From positions 1 to 54,504 of the forward strand of contig JAHRYP010000018.1 of the NCBI GenBank assembly GCA_020622105.1: a DNA stretch of 54,504 nucleotides, in the 5' to 3' direction. Source of the DNA: Methylotenera sp. GTDB taxonomy: Bacteria > Pseudomonadota > Gammaproteobacteria > Burkholderiales > Methylophilaceae. The number at the start of each line of letters is the position of its first letter. Within the stretch, counting starts at the first letter, position 1. Shown here piece after piece: positions 17,178 to 25,742 of this stretch. The notes beneath the pieces are model-generated. The model was not told where the DNA came from and made no database searches. It worked only from the letters and a program-made list of their open reading frames with translations. The position numbers were made by a program, and so were the translations under genes.

Positions 17178-17954
17178 CTATTTCTCTGTGAGTTCTGGAT
17201 GTGAGTAAAAAGGAACGCGCTTCAGCTTTAATAGCAGTGCATTCCAGTAAATACCGGCAACTACCTTGAGTGTCATGAACGGATAGCTGATGAGGAGCCG
17301 GTTGAGCCGTGATGGGCTGATTTCCATGCGCTTCAGGTCAAGCGTGGCATTAAACATTTGTGTGTTATTTTGCAGATTTGTCATGTGAATCAGCACGTCG
17401 CCATCTTGCATGGAAAATGACCAGTGATATTGGATGTCCATAGGCATGAATGGTGATACATGAAACGCTTTATCGAACTTGAATGCCAAGGTGCTTTCAT
17501 TATTGCCTGCGCTCGCTTTTTCAAAGTCATGCACGTAGGCATAATCTTCACCCCACGGCGTGTTGGTAATATGGCTGACCATGGCCTGTAATTTATTACT
17601 GTTAGGCTCAAAGCAGTAATAGAACGTGACCGGATTAAAACAGTGGCCGAAATAACGCATATTGGTGAGCATGCAGATATTGCCTTGCGGTCGCTTACCG
17701 GTAGCCTGAAACACCAGGTCCGCGATGGATTCCTTGAGTGGAACATCCGGATTGCCGTAATAGTCAGCGCGCTTAAACCAGGCCAGGTTTTTGCGCTGGT
17801 AAGACCAGAATCTGCAAGCGCTGAACAGTGTCGGCAGCTCGTCCAGATTCAGGTACATCATGAACACCTTGTAGTTGAACGCGTGACGTTTCGGGCGCCA
17901 CCGCTGATGGAACACCTGTCCGGTATAAATCGCGCACTTGCTGTTATTCATCAC
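17178..17954 (-). CDS. DUF1365 protein
   Basis: The 258-residue protein has DUF1365 hallmarks: IYTGQVFHQRWRPKRHAFNY at the N-terminus, RYFGHCFNPVTFYYCF near residue 105, and NTPWGEDYAYVHDF. The biochemical function is unknown. Members nearly always sit between an FAD-dependent oxidoreductase gene and a CFA-synthase-like gene, exactly as here with gaps of two bases on each side. That association suggests a shared role in modifying membrane fatty acids. Confidence 0.9.
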   Translation of the reverse strand: MMNNSKCAIYTGQVFHQRWRPKRHAFNYKVFMMYLNLDELPTLFSACRFWSYQRKNLAWFKRADYYGNPDVPLKESIADLVFQATGKRPQGNICMLTNMRYFGHCFNPVTFYYCFEPNSNKLQAMVSHITNTPWGEDYAYVHDFEKASAGNNESTLAFKFDKAFHVSPFMPMDIQYHWSFSMQDGDVLIHMTNLQNNTQMFNATLDLKRMEISPSRLNRLLISYPFMTLKVVAGIYWNALLLKLKRVPFYSHPELTEK

Positions 17955-17956
17955 TA

Positions 17957-19204
17957 TTATCCACGGCAGTAACGTTCAAAATGTTTAAGCGCTTCGAGCG
18001 CGCTTACTACGCCATCTTCATGAAAGCCATTGCGCCAGTAGGCACCGGCATATCCGGTGCGATTGACGCCGCTGATCTCTGCATGCCGCGCCTGCGCTGC
18101 TGCGCCGGCGACGGTATAGACCGGATGCATGTAATCGATACGTTTGATCACCTTGCGCGGGTCTATGCCTGCGGTGTGGTTCAGCGTCACTAATAGCGGG
18201 TCATGCGATTCGATCCCTTGCAGGATGTTCATGTTATACGTCACGGCAACGCGCTCAGATGTGGGCTTGGTGACATGATAGTTCCATGCGGCCCAGGCGA
18301 TTTTTTTCTTAGGAAGGAGTGACACATCGTGATGCAGGTACACGGTGTTATTCTGATAAGGAATTGCACCGAGCACTTCGGTTTCAGTTGCAGAGCAGTC
18401 ACTCAGCATGCGCAAGGCCTGATCGCTATGGCAGGCAAAGAACACGTAATCGAATGTTTCTTCTGCGCTGAATCTGGGCTTGATGCGCACCGAACCTTTA
18501 AGGCGGCGTACGCTTTCAACCGGCGTATTGAGCCGGATGCGGTCAATGAACGGTGCGGTGAGCGCTGTTACATAACTCGCAGAGCCGCCGACAATGGTGC
18601 GCCATTGCGGACGGTTATTCACGGTGAGCATGCCGTGGTGGTGAAAGAAACGTACAAAGAAACGCGCCGGAAACTCCAGCATCTGTTTTGCATCGGTCGA
18701 CCAGATCGCTGACCCCATCGGAATGATGTAGTAGTCGATAAACTGCTGGCTGTAGCCGCCTTGTTTAAGATAATCACCGAGCCTGATCTCGTTGCCTTCT
18801 GCTAAAAGCTCCAGCGAACTTTTGTTGAAACGCAGAATATCCTGAATCATTTTATGGAACGATGGTCGGAACAGATTCAAACGCTGTGCGAACAGGCTAT
18901 TAATACTAGTACCGTTATATTCGAGGCCACTATCTTCGCAGCGTACACTGAAGCTCATGCTACTGGCGCGCCATGCCACGCCAAGTTCATTCAGCAATGC
19001 AATGAAGTTAGGGTAGGTACGGTCATTGAACACAATAAACCCGGTATCTACCGAAATATCCTGACCTTCATGCCGAATGTTGTGCGTATGCGTATGGCCA
19101 CCGATATATTGCTCGGCTTCAAACACGGTGATTTCATGCTCTTGGTGCAAATGATGGGCAATCGTGTTGCCCGCAATGCCGCTACCGATAATCGCGATTT
19201 TCAA
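17957..19204 (-). CDS. FAD-dependent amine-oxidase/desaturase-like protein
   Basis: The 415-residue protein begins with a dinucleotide-binding fold (IAIIGSGIAGNTIAHHL) and an FAD ribityl-binding motif (FEAEQYIGGHTHTH), as in flavin amine oxidases and phytoene-desaturase-like enzymes. A typical C-terminal FAD motif reads NRTGYAGAYWRNGFHEDGV. In Rhodobacter sphaeroides, I recall genes of this neighbourhood taking part in making furan fatty acids from methylated vaccenoyl chains, so a desaturase or oxidase acting on phospholipid acyl chains is plausible here. Direct evidence in this window is limited to the fold and operon position. Confidence 0.85.
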   Translation of the reverse strand: MKIAIIGSGIAGNTIAHHLHQEHEITVFEAEQYIGGHTHTHNIRHEGQDISVDTGFIVFNDRTYPNFIALLNELGVAWRASSMSFSVRCEDSGLEYNGTSINSLFAQRLNLFRPSFHKMIQDILRFNKSSLELLAEGNEIRLGDYLKQGGYSQQFIDYYIIPMGSAIWSTDAKQMLEFPARFFVRFFHHHGMLTVNNRPQWRTIVGGSASYVTALTAPFIDRIRLNTPVESVRRLKGSVRIKPRFSAEETFDYVFFACHSDQALRMLSDCSATETEVLGAIPYQNNTVYLHHDVSLLPKKKIAWAAWNYHVTKPTSERVAVTYNMNILQGIESHDPLLVTLNHTAGIDPRKVIKRIDYMHPVYTVAGAAAQARHAEISGVNRTGYAGAYWRNGFHEDGVVSALEALKHFERYCRG

Positions 19205-19225
19205 TCCGGGTTACTTTCTAATCAA

Positions 19226-20167
19226 TTAACGAGTATGAATCTTTTTGGATTCACGAATATCATGCGGAACCGTGCGCAGGTCCCATATCAGGCCAAGTGC
19301 TGAAAGCAGCTTGAGACCATAATAGGTCAGGTCGATCTCCCACCAGTAAAAACCCTGACTCGCAGATGCCGGGTAGTGATGGTGGTTATTGTGCCAGCCT
19401 TCGCCCAGCGTCATGATGGCAATTAGCAGGTTATTGCGGCTCTGGTCTTTGGTTGCATAACGGCGTTTACCCCACACATGCGCCAGAGAATTTACCGTGA
19501 AAGTAGCGTGATAGAGCACAACGGTTGAGACCAGAAACCCCCACACAAAAAGCTGCATGCCATTGGTGCCAAGTTCGGGGTGTGCAACTGACAGCCAGTC
19601 GCCCAGCAGGTAAATGCCAGTGCCCAGCAGTATTGGCACCACGATATCAAAGCGGTCCAGCAGGCGCAACTCTACAAATGAAGCCAGCTCTTTTACGCGA
19701 TGGGTTTGTGTGATGAAATTCCTGGTCGCCAGAAACCAGCCGAAATGGCTCCACAGAAAGCCATGCTGCAGCGGCGAATGTGAGTCTTTATGGTCATCAG
19801 CATAAGCATGATGGTGCCTATGGTGAGATGCCCACCACAGCGGGCCGCGCTGCACCGCACTTGCGCCGAACACGGCAAGAATAAACTGCACCGGGCGTGA
19901 GGTACGGAAAGCCTTGTGTGCGAAATAGCGATGATAGAAGCCGGTAACCGCAAACATGCGAATTGCATATAGTGCTAGAGCAAAACTTGCTGCAAACCAG
20001 CTGAAACCTACCCAGAATACAGCGATGCATCCCACATGCAGCAGCACGAATGGGATCACGCGCAGCCAGTCAATATCAGACCAGTTGTCTTTCGGCGTTG
20101 AGGCATCGACCACTATTTCAGTAGCGACCGCTTTGTTGTCAAACCATGAAATTAATTTCTTAAACAT
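19226..20167 (-). CDS. Membrane fatty-acid desaturase (acyl-CoA/delta-9 type)
   Basis: The 313-residue protein has the three histidine boxes of the di-iron membrane desaturases: H79-RYFA-H84, H115-HRHHH-120 and H259-NNHHH-264. Membrane segments are near residues 35-75 and 165-220. These enzymes use O2 and an electron donor to introduce a cis double bond into long acyl chains. In this operon it could supply the unsaturated chain that the two methyltransferases modify. The donor is not identified; no ferredoxin or cytochrome b5 gene is in the operon. Confidence 0.92.
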   Translation of the reverse strand: MFKKLISWFDNKAVATEIVVDASTPKDNWSDIDWLRVIPFVLLHVGCIAVFWVGFSWFAASFALALYAIRMFAVTGFYHRYFAHKAFRTSRPVQFILAVFGASAVQRGPLWWASHHRHHHAYADDHKDSHSPLQHGFLWSHFGWFLATRNFITQTHRVKELASFVELRLLDRFDIVVPILLGTGIYLLGDWLSVAHPELGTNGMQLFVWGFLVSTVVLYHATFTVNSLAHVWGKRRYATKDQSRNNLLIAIMTLGEGWHNNHHHYPASASQGFYWWEIDLTYYGLKLLSALGLIWDLRTVPHDIRESKKIHTR

Positions 20168-20175
20168 AGTATTCT

Positions 20176-20724
20176 CTACGGATTAGCTTTGTTATGCGGT
20201 ACCCGACGCAGTTTTTGCAGGTCATATCCCATATCGCTGACTTTTTTTACCAACGCCTGATAAGCTTCTTCGCTCAGGTGCGGTGATCTGGCCATGATCC
20301 ACACATAATCGCGGGCATTACGGGCAATAATGGTTTCGCTATAGTTTTCATCTACATGCGCGATCAGGTATTCCGCCTTGATCGGCCAGATGAATTGCAT
20401 ACCCCAACGTGCATTGCCGCTATTTTCCACAACAAAGCCGCGCGGGTTGTAGGTTTTAACCTTGCCATCCAAGCTGCCTTTGTTGAATGTAAATGTGGTT
20501 GCGATCGTGCCGTCATCATCCAGCTTATAGCTTTCAATGGCATTGAAAGATTCGGTTTCAATTGCAGTCGGAATCGCTGCAATCACATACCATGGCCCCA
20601 TGAATCTCTTGATATCCACTTGCGGTACGGTGGCGATCTGTGGTTTCTGGTTGGTAGCACAGGCGCAAAACAGGCTTGTTAATATTGTCATGATGAATAG
20701 CTTCTTTAAAGTCATAAAGTTCAT
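20176..20724 (-). CDS. blc: Lipocalin Blc-like lipoprotein
   Basis: The N-terminus has a hydrophobic signal and a lipobox-like LFCAC ending near residue 22, although the residues before the cysteine are not ideal. The lipocalin motif VDIKRFMGPWYVIAAIP follows near residue 37, then GNARWGMQFIWPIKAEYLI, DYVWIMARSPHLSEEAY and a C-terminal helix. E. coli Blc is an outer-membrane lipocalin that binds fatty acids and lysophospholipids. Its place nine bases before the desaturase suggests it carries an acyl chain or lysolipid linked to the pathway. Confidence 0.9.
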   Translation of the reverse strand: MNFMTLKKLFIMTILTSLFCACATNQKPQIATVPQVDIKRFMGPWYVIAAIPTAIETESFNAIESYKLDDDGTIATTFTFNKGSLDGKVKTYNPRGFVVENSGNARWGMQFIWPIKAEYLIAHVDENYSETIIARNARDYVWIMARSPHLSEEAYQALVKKVSDMGYDLQKLRRVPHNKANP

Positions 20725-20731
20725 AGGGACA

Positions 20732-21367
20732 TTACCTTAGTTTGTAATTGATGACGTAGCCTTCGGGCGTAATCGATTTAAGCGCGACCCAGTCAAGGTT
20801 ATCGGCGCGGTACCATAGTTCAATATTGAGTTTGGGTTTGCCGGCCAGACTGGCGTCCAGCTTATAGCGCAGCGCTTCGACTTTTTTGCCTTTCACGTCC
20901 AGCATTTCACTGCCTGTTTTAACAATTTTGGTATCCAGCCACTCTGCGTTTTGTGGATTCAGCAACTTTGTCTGCTGTAGCATCTTTTGCGACCAGTACG
21001 CGAACGTCATCGCACATCCCGGCAGCACCTGCTGTTGCTTACCATCATCGACTACAAAGCGGTCGCTATCTGCTGCGCCTTTGACTTTGGTCGAAACATC
21101 GTTTTCCAGTGTGCTGGCTTCAAGCTGTTTGAGGCAGCCATCCTGCCATTGCTCAACGGCGGTGTGGTTGTATTGGTAGGCATTAATAAACAGCACCTTT
21201 ACATTGAATTTTGCCTGACTCACAAGTTCGTTGGCTGCGCTTAATTTAAATGTGTGCTGGCCGATTCTGGTTTTATCCAGATAAACATCAAAATTCCATT
21301 CCTTGGCGAATGCGGTATTGGAAACTATTAAGCCCAGAACAACTGCTGGCAGTGTTTTTATCATCAT
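20732..21367 (-). CDS. DUF6134-like secreted protein
   Basis: The 211-residue protein has a signal peptide (about residues 1-21, ending TAFA). A beta-rich domain follows, with WNFDVYLDKTRIGQHTF, two cysteines (DGCLKQL and LPGCAMTFAYWSQKML) and a C-terminal GYVINYKL. I recognise it as the DUF6134 type, often found beside CFA-like genes. No function is known. The two cysteines could form a disulfide in the periplasm. Its start overlaps the stop of the DUF1295 gene by four bases. Confidence 0.75.
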   Translation of the reverse strand: MMIKTLPAVVLGLIVSNTAFAKEWNFDVYLDKTRIGQHTFKLSAANELVSQAKFNVKVLFINAYQYNHTAVEQWQDGCLKQLEASTLENDVSTKVKGAADSDRFVVDDGKQQQVLPGCAMTFAYWSQKMLQQTKLLNPQNAEWLDTKIVKTGSEMLDVKGKKVEALRYKLDASLAGKPKLNIELWYRADNLDWVALKSITPEGYVINYKLR

Positions 21368-22140
21368 TTTGTTACCTTTGGGCGTCCCGGGATAAATGCA
21401 TTGGTGGTTCGGATGTAATCAGCATATTGCGGACGGCGCTCCGTGATGGTTTGTTCCAGCAGTGAAACGCCGCTTACTTTAAGCAGCAGCAATGTCATCA
21501 ACAGTGCTGATGGAATCGCCCACCATGCACCGGCGGCAAGCGCAATCAGATAGAAGCCCCACCACACGCAGCACTCGCCGAAATAGTTTGGGTGGCGGCT
21601 GTAGCGCCAGACACCGCTATTGAGCACCTTGGATTTATTCTCTGGTTTGGCCTTAAAGGCACTAAGCTGACTGTCGGCTAGTGTTTCCCATACTAAACCA
21701 AAGCATAACAACGCAATACCAATCATATCCAGAATGTTGATCGGTGCCGTAGAATTTAATGCACCTAAAACAGGCAGCGAGATGATCCACGCAAGCACAG
21801 CCTGCAGGCCAAAAATGATATACAGACTCTTAAAAGCAAAGCCCGGAGAGTTGTTGCTGCGTATTGCTGCATAGCGGTGATCTTCATGCGGCCCCCAGTT
21901 GCGCCATGTCAGATAGACACACAGCCTCACAGCCCACAATGTGAGCAGAGACAGCACGATCAGTGATCTGGCGTTCAAGCTTGCAATCTCACTCGCATAA
22001 GTGAAACCTGCAACTACGAAGAACAGGCTCCACATGCTGTCTACATGGGTGACGTTGTTGCGGTATAAGCTGACTAGCCAGCCCGCGAAGGCAAACGCAA
22101 GCATCGCATACAGTCCGTACAGGTAAATATGCCAGTTCAT
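21364..22140 (-). CDS. DUF1295 membrane protein (steroid 5-alpha-reductase-like)
   Basis: The 258-residue protein has about six to seven membrane segments and the conserved C-terminal motif GVWRYSRHPNYFGECCVWWG near residues 185-204. That motif is shared with the steroid 5-alpha-reductase, sterol C14-reductase and isoprenylcysteine methyltransferase superfamily. It suggests an NAD(P)H-dependent reductase or transferase acting on a lipid inside the membrane. Start and stop overlap both neighbours by four bases, so it is tightly coupled into the operon. Confidence 0.85.
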   Translation of the reverse strand: MNWHIYLYGLYAMLAFAFAGWLVSLYRNNVTHVDSMWSLFFVVAGFTYASEIASLNARSLIVLSLLTLWAVRLCVYLTWRNWGPHEDHRYAAIRSNNSPGFAFKSLYIIFGLQAVLAWIISLPVLGALNSTAPINILDMIGIALLCFGLVWETLADSQLSAFKAKPENKSKVLNSGVWRYSRHPNYFGECCVWWGFYLIALAAGAWWAIPSALLMTLLLLKVSGVSLLEQTITERRPQYADYIRTTNAFIPGRPKVTK

Positions 22141-22658
22141 GCAGTATGCTCCGTTTTAAAACCATTGATATACTTGGCTATATACAAAAGCATAGGCGTG
22201 ATCACAGCCCATCCAACAGATAAAGCGATATAAGAAGCGCTGCTGGGTAAAGTCACAGCGCCGATATTCTGCGCACCGAAATAAGCGAGTGGCCCGCCGG
22301 ATGCGCCGAATAACACCGCAATCAGATAGCGCCCCTGCATCCAGGCCAGACTCAGGTTGAGTGTGGAGGCAAATGCAAGCCATAACGCCAGAATCCAAAC
22401 CGGGACCAGTGAAGTACTCCAGCCGTGCTGCTGGTATGCGACCAGCTGCATGAACAGCATGGCCTGATCAAAACAGGCGCCAACCAGCAGCGCTGCAAAC
22501 ATGAGCAGCATCTCCGGCTTCGCTTGTTTGGATTGATACAGATGCCAGCCTGTGGTCATTAATGTCACAGTCACGCCTAGCCATGGCATGCCATAAGCCG
22601 CACCCACGACACAGGCAAACCAGGCAAGCTGAAACAATAAAAAGTTGGCAAGCAGCAT
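22137..22658 (-). CDS. DUF2878 membrane protein
   Basis: The 173-residue protein is almost entirely hydrophobic, with about five to six membrane segments. Pattern features are QLAWFACVVGAAYGMPWLG and STLNLSLAWMQGRY. It fits DUF2878, a small family that co-occurs with CFA-like methyltransferases and DUF1295 genes. No catalytic residues stand out and the function is unknown. It begins one base after the methyltransferase 2 stop and overlaps the DUF1295 start by four bases. Confidence 0.8.
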   Translation of the reverse strand: MLLANFLLFQLAWFACVVGAAYGMPWLGVTVTLMTTGWHLYQSKQAKPEMLLMFAALLVGACFDQAMLFMQLVAYQQHGWSTSLVPVWILALWLAFASTLNLSLAWMQGRYLIAVLFGASGGPLAYFGAQNIGAVTLPSSASYIALSVGWAVITPMLLYIAKYINGFKTEHTA

Positions 22659-22659
22659 G

Positions 22660-23718
22660 TTATAGCGGTCGTTCGAATTGATAATGAGTTACCCACCATT
22701 CTTGACCATGGCGGTACCCAAACAGTTCTGCACAGGCCATATAAAAAATGCGCCAGCGGTTACGCCATTGCTCGGCATTTTCTGCACCATAGGTGCTTTC
22801 CAGAATCGGTGTAATCTTGTCTTTGTGCAGGTCCATATTATCTAGCCAGGCATTGGCAGTTTTTTCATAATGAGTGCCATCCCAGCGCCAGCGCTGTTTC
22901 AATTTCAAATGTTGCTGAAAGTGCAATGGCAGGTCGTCACTTGGCATCATGCCGCCGGAGAAAAAGAACTGGCTCATCCAGTCGTCTTCACCCTGTACCT
23001 CAAAGGCATAAGGCGTGCTGCGGTGCACGAAGATATGCATGAAGAATTTACCGCCGGGCAGCAGCCAGTCATGTACTTTTTTATATAGAAGCTGGTGATT
23101 GCGCATGTGTTCAAACATCTCTACTGAAACTACGCGGTCAAACCCATGTTGAATGCCATGGTCAGCCGGGTTGAACGTATTCATGTCGCAAGTAATGACC
23201 TGAATATTATTTAAACCACGTGCTTTTGCCGTCGCTTGTATGTATTCGCGCTGCGAGTTCGAGTTTGATACCGCAGTAATGCTGCTTTGCGGATAGTGTT
23301 CCGCCATCCATAATGTTAAAGATCCCCAGCCACAGCCGAGCTCGAGCACTTGCTGGCCATTGTCCAAGTCGGCATGTTCACAGCTGAGCTTTAATGCGTT
23401 GGCTTCGGCCTCGTCCAGTGTTTTGGTATCAGGTAGCCAAAAACAACTACTGTATTTTCTGTGTTTGCCAAGGCAAAGCTGAAAGAACTCTGCAGGTACT
23501 TCGTAGTGCTGAGCATTTGCGAGTTCCGGCACCAGTGCGATGGGCGACTGGTTCATGGATGTGATGAAATCGGTTTCGATTCTATTGCTGTGTTCACAGT
23601 CTGCTGCGCTGATCTGGTCTAGTCTTGTTTGTGATAAGCGGCGGATACCGGAGCGAATAGCGCTATCTGGTAATAGCCCTTTTTCTGCTATGTTGATCGC
23701 TAAACTCGTGAGTTGCAT
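22660..23718 (-). CDS. Cyclopropane-synthase-like methyltransferase 2
   Basis: The 352-residue SAM methyltransferase (VLELGCGWGSLTLWMAEHYP near residue 125) belongs to the CFA-like group that also resembles plant coclaurine N-methyltransferases. It lacks most of the N-terminal lipid-binding region of true CFA synthases. Unlike the other copy at 15901-17175, it keeps counterparts of the E. coli Cfa Cys (YSSCFW), Glu (EMFEHM), His (FMHIF), Tyr (HYEKT) and Cys (FYMACAELFGY). It is the first gene of the operon; the AT-rich 87 bases before it should hold the promoter. Two divergent copies in one operon suggest two methyl transfers or two substrates. Confidence 0.85.
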   Translation of the reverse strand: MQLTSLAINIAEKGLLPDSAIRSGIRRLSQTRLDQISAADCEHSNRIETDFITSMNQSPIALVPELANAQHYEVPAEFFQLCLGKHRKYSSCFWLPDTKTLDEAEANALKLSCEHADLDNGQQVLELGCGWGSLTLWMAEHYPQSSITAVSNSNSQREYIQATAKARGLNNIQVITCDMNTFNPADHGIQHGFDRVVSVEMFEHMRNHQLLYKKVHDWLLPGGKFFMHIFVHRSTPYAFEVQGEDDWMSQFFFSGGMMPSDDLPLHFQQHLKLKQRWRWDGTHYEKTANAWLDNMDLHKDKITPILESTYGAENAEQWRNRWRIFYMACAELFGYRHGQEWWVTHYQFERPL

Positions 23719-23805
23719 GCTTGCCCTTTTAATTTTTTAGTTTGATTTGAATTGATTACTAAGTTTTGTTGTTTTTTTACTTAAAAGTACCTAACGTTCT
23801 GCTAA

Positions 23806-24879
23806 TTAATTTTCTTCTAAAAATTCAATAATTCTGCTGGGTAGCCAGCTGTTTTCATTGTTAACAAATGGCGAGTAAAAACCAACATGGCCGCCTTGTT
23901 CCTGATAATCCAGCGTTACGGCATCTGAGACCTCATCCGCTGTCGGCAGAAACTGCGGCGGCATGAACGGGTCATTTTTGGCATTGATAATCAGCGTGGG
24001 TAGCATGATATTTTTTAGAAAAGGTTTCGATGCATTTTTGTGATAATAATCCGTCGCATTTTTGGCACCATACAAAACCGATGTCACAGCGTTATCAATG
24101 TCGTGGATCGTCTTTGCTTGATTGATGTGTTTGTCATTTAACAAGCCGGGGAAGCGCTTGGACAGCGCCAGTGCTTTAGGGCGCATGGAGTTTACAAACA
24201 TCGGCGTATAGAGAATGCGGTTGAGGCCGCTATCAAGCGACACAGCCGAAGCTTTTAAATCAATAGGCGCAGATACGGCAACCGCTTTGCTGATATTCAG
24301 TTTGCTGTTGCTGCCGAATTCTCCCAGCCATTTAAGCAGAGCATTGCCACCTAATGAGTAACCTATCGCATAAATTGGATTATCTGGATAAAGAGACCTG
24401 ACGCGTGTCAGCATGGTGTCAATCTCCAGGCTATCGCCAGCATAATAGAAACGCGGCAGCCGGTTCGGCTCGCCGGAGCAGCCCCTGAAATGGATGACAG
24501 CACCATGCCAGCCTTTTGCTAAAGCCGCGCCCATGAGAGATTTCGCATATTGGCTTTGCGAGTTGCCTTCCAGCCCATGAAAAATCACGACGACAGGTTT
24601 ATGTCGTTCTAGGCGGCCTGACGCAGTTGGATCAGACGCAGCAAGCGAATTTCCAGGTAACTTTTCTGCCCAGTCAACATCAATAAAATCGCCATCATTA
24701 AGTTCCCATCTTTCCCGACGGTATTTGACTTCGGAGCCTGTGGATAGCAGAGATGCTATGATCGTCTGCAGGTGACCACCTGGCAACCAGAATGGCGCTT
24801 TATAAGGCTCGGCTGCATATGTGTTGGTTTGTAAAAGAAGTGTCGGCATTAAAATTAATAAAGCGAATAACAGTCGCAT
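23806..24879 (-). CDS. YheT-family alpha/beta hydrolase with N-terminal signal-like segment
   Basis: The 357-residue protein matches the YheT/ABHD1-3 group: PFWLPGGHLQTIIASLL, IFHGLEGNSQSQYAKSLMGAA, the nucleophile elbow IGYSLGGNALLKWLGE (serine near 172) and the final histidine in QGGHVGFYS. Animal relatives are phospholipid hydrolases. Unusually, the N-terminus is a clean signal-peptide-like stretch (residues 1-22), while E. coli YheT is cytoplasmic. It lies 87 bases before the fatty-acid operon on the same strand and may act on its lipids. Confidence 0.83.
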   Translation of the reverse strand: MRLLFALLILMPTLLLQTNTYAAEPYKAPFWLPGGHLQTIIASLLSTGSEVKYRRERWELNDGDFIDVDWAEKLPGNSLAASDPTASGRLERHKPVVVIFHGLEGNSQSQYAKSLMGAALAKGWHGAVIHFRGCSGEPNRLPRFYYAGDSLEIDTMLTRVRSLYPDNPIYAIGYSLGGNALLKWLGEFGSNSKLNISKAVAVSAPIDLKASAVSLDSGLNRILYTPMFVNSMRPKALALSKRFPGLLNDKHINQAKTIHDIDNAVTSVLYGAKNATDYYHKNASKPFLKNIMLPTLIINAKNDPFMPPQFLPTADEVSDAVTLDYQEQGGHVGFYSPFVNNENSWLPSRIIEFLEEN

Positions 24880-25071
24880 AAATGGTTATGAGGTTTTTTA
24901 CCGGCGATGTGCAGCTAATATCTGAGCCTGTTAGTTGCTGTATAGTTCCCTCACTCGGATATGGCTTGGTTTTATTTTATGTCAGGCCAATTACTTGAAA
25001 TGGTGATTACGGCTGAAGCGGTGTATTTTGGGGGTAGGTTATTGATGAATGAGAGTTATTTAAATTGTTAC

Positions 25072-25086
25072 TAGACGACTGGTCTA
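25072..25086 (+). promoter_or_regulatory. NemR-type operator 1, before the repressor gene
   Basis: TAGAC-gactg-GTCTA is a perfect 5-bp inverted repeat with a 5-base centre, ending 12 bases before the repressor start codon. The same 15-mer with one change occurs at 25743-25757. Its position at the expected promoter of the TetR-type gene suggests autoregulation. The sequence resembles the TAGACC/GGTCTA boxes described for NemR of E. coli. Confidence 0.75.
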
Positions 25087-25098
25087 ATTTATGGAATA

Positions 25099-25713
25099 AT
25101 GTTCAACATGACGAATGAAATGACAATGAATAAATCTGTTGATACCAAGCAGCACGTGCTGGATGTGGCTAAAGAGATTATTCTCGGTAAAGGCTTTGCT
25201 GCGGTAGGCCTGAATGAGATTCTCACCAGTGCCGGTGTGCCTAAGGGTTCTTTTTATCACTATTTCAAATCCAAAGAGCAATTTGGCGATGAGCTGATAA
25301 AAGACTATTTTGAGCAATATATGCAGCAGCTTGAAAGCACCTTGAATGCAGACAGCTCAAGCAACGCCAGCTGCCTGTTAGCGTATTTTCAGGCTTGGCT
25401 GGATACCCAGTCCAACGACACTACAGCCGATAAATGTCTGGTGGTTAAGCTGAGTGCAGAAGTGACTGACTTGTCCGAGTTAATGCGTATTACTCTAAAA
25501 AATGGTACAGATCGCGTAATAGCGCGGCTTGCTGCATGTGTTGCTGACGGTGTCAGCAAAGGTGAATTTCCGGCGCATGTGGATGCAACTAGCATTACTG
25601 CGGAAATCTATTATATGTGGATAGGCGCCACGCTGCTGACTAAGGTCAGCCATACGCGTGAACCTTTGGAACGCGCAATGGTAGCGACTAAGACGAGACT
25701 GGGTCTAGCCTGA
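25099..25713 (+). CDS. nemR: TetR-family repressor, NemR-like
   Basis: An N-terminal TetR helix-turn-helix (VGLNEILTSAGVPKGSFYHYF, about residues 36-56) is followed by an all-helical ligand domain. The segment DKCLVVKLSAEVTDLSELMR matches the NemR region holding the redox-sensitive cysteine (Cys106 in E. coli, here C113). NemR is inactivated by N-ethylmaleimide, hypochlorite and methylglyoxal, which releases nemA. The downstream genes (YqhD-like, quinone-oxidoreductase-like, NemA-like) are the expected targets. Several ATGs lie within the first ten codons, so the exact start is uncertain. Confidence 0.9.
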   Translation: MFNMTNEMTMNKSVDTKQHVLDVAKEIILGKGFAAVGLNEILTSAGVPKGSFYHYFKSKEQFGDELIKDYFEQYMQQLESTLNADSSSNASCLLAYFQAWLDTQSNDTTADKCLVVKLSAEVTDLSELMRITLKNGTDRVIARLAACVADGVSKGEFPAHVDATSITAEIYYMWIGATLLTKVSHTREPLERAMVATKTRLGLA

Positions 25714-25742
25714 ATACAGGCTGTTTTTATTTAGAAAAATTA

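Noticed and set aside
18329-19303. Several 120-150 codon open frames opposite the FAD oxidoreductase gene
   Set aside because: They overlap a gene with clear FAD-binding motifs and tight operon spacing; none has recognisable domains.
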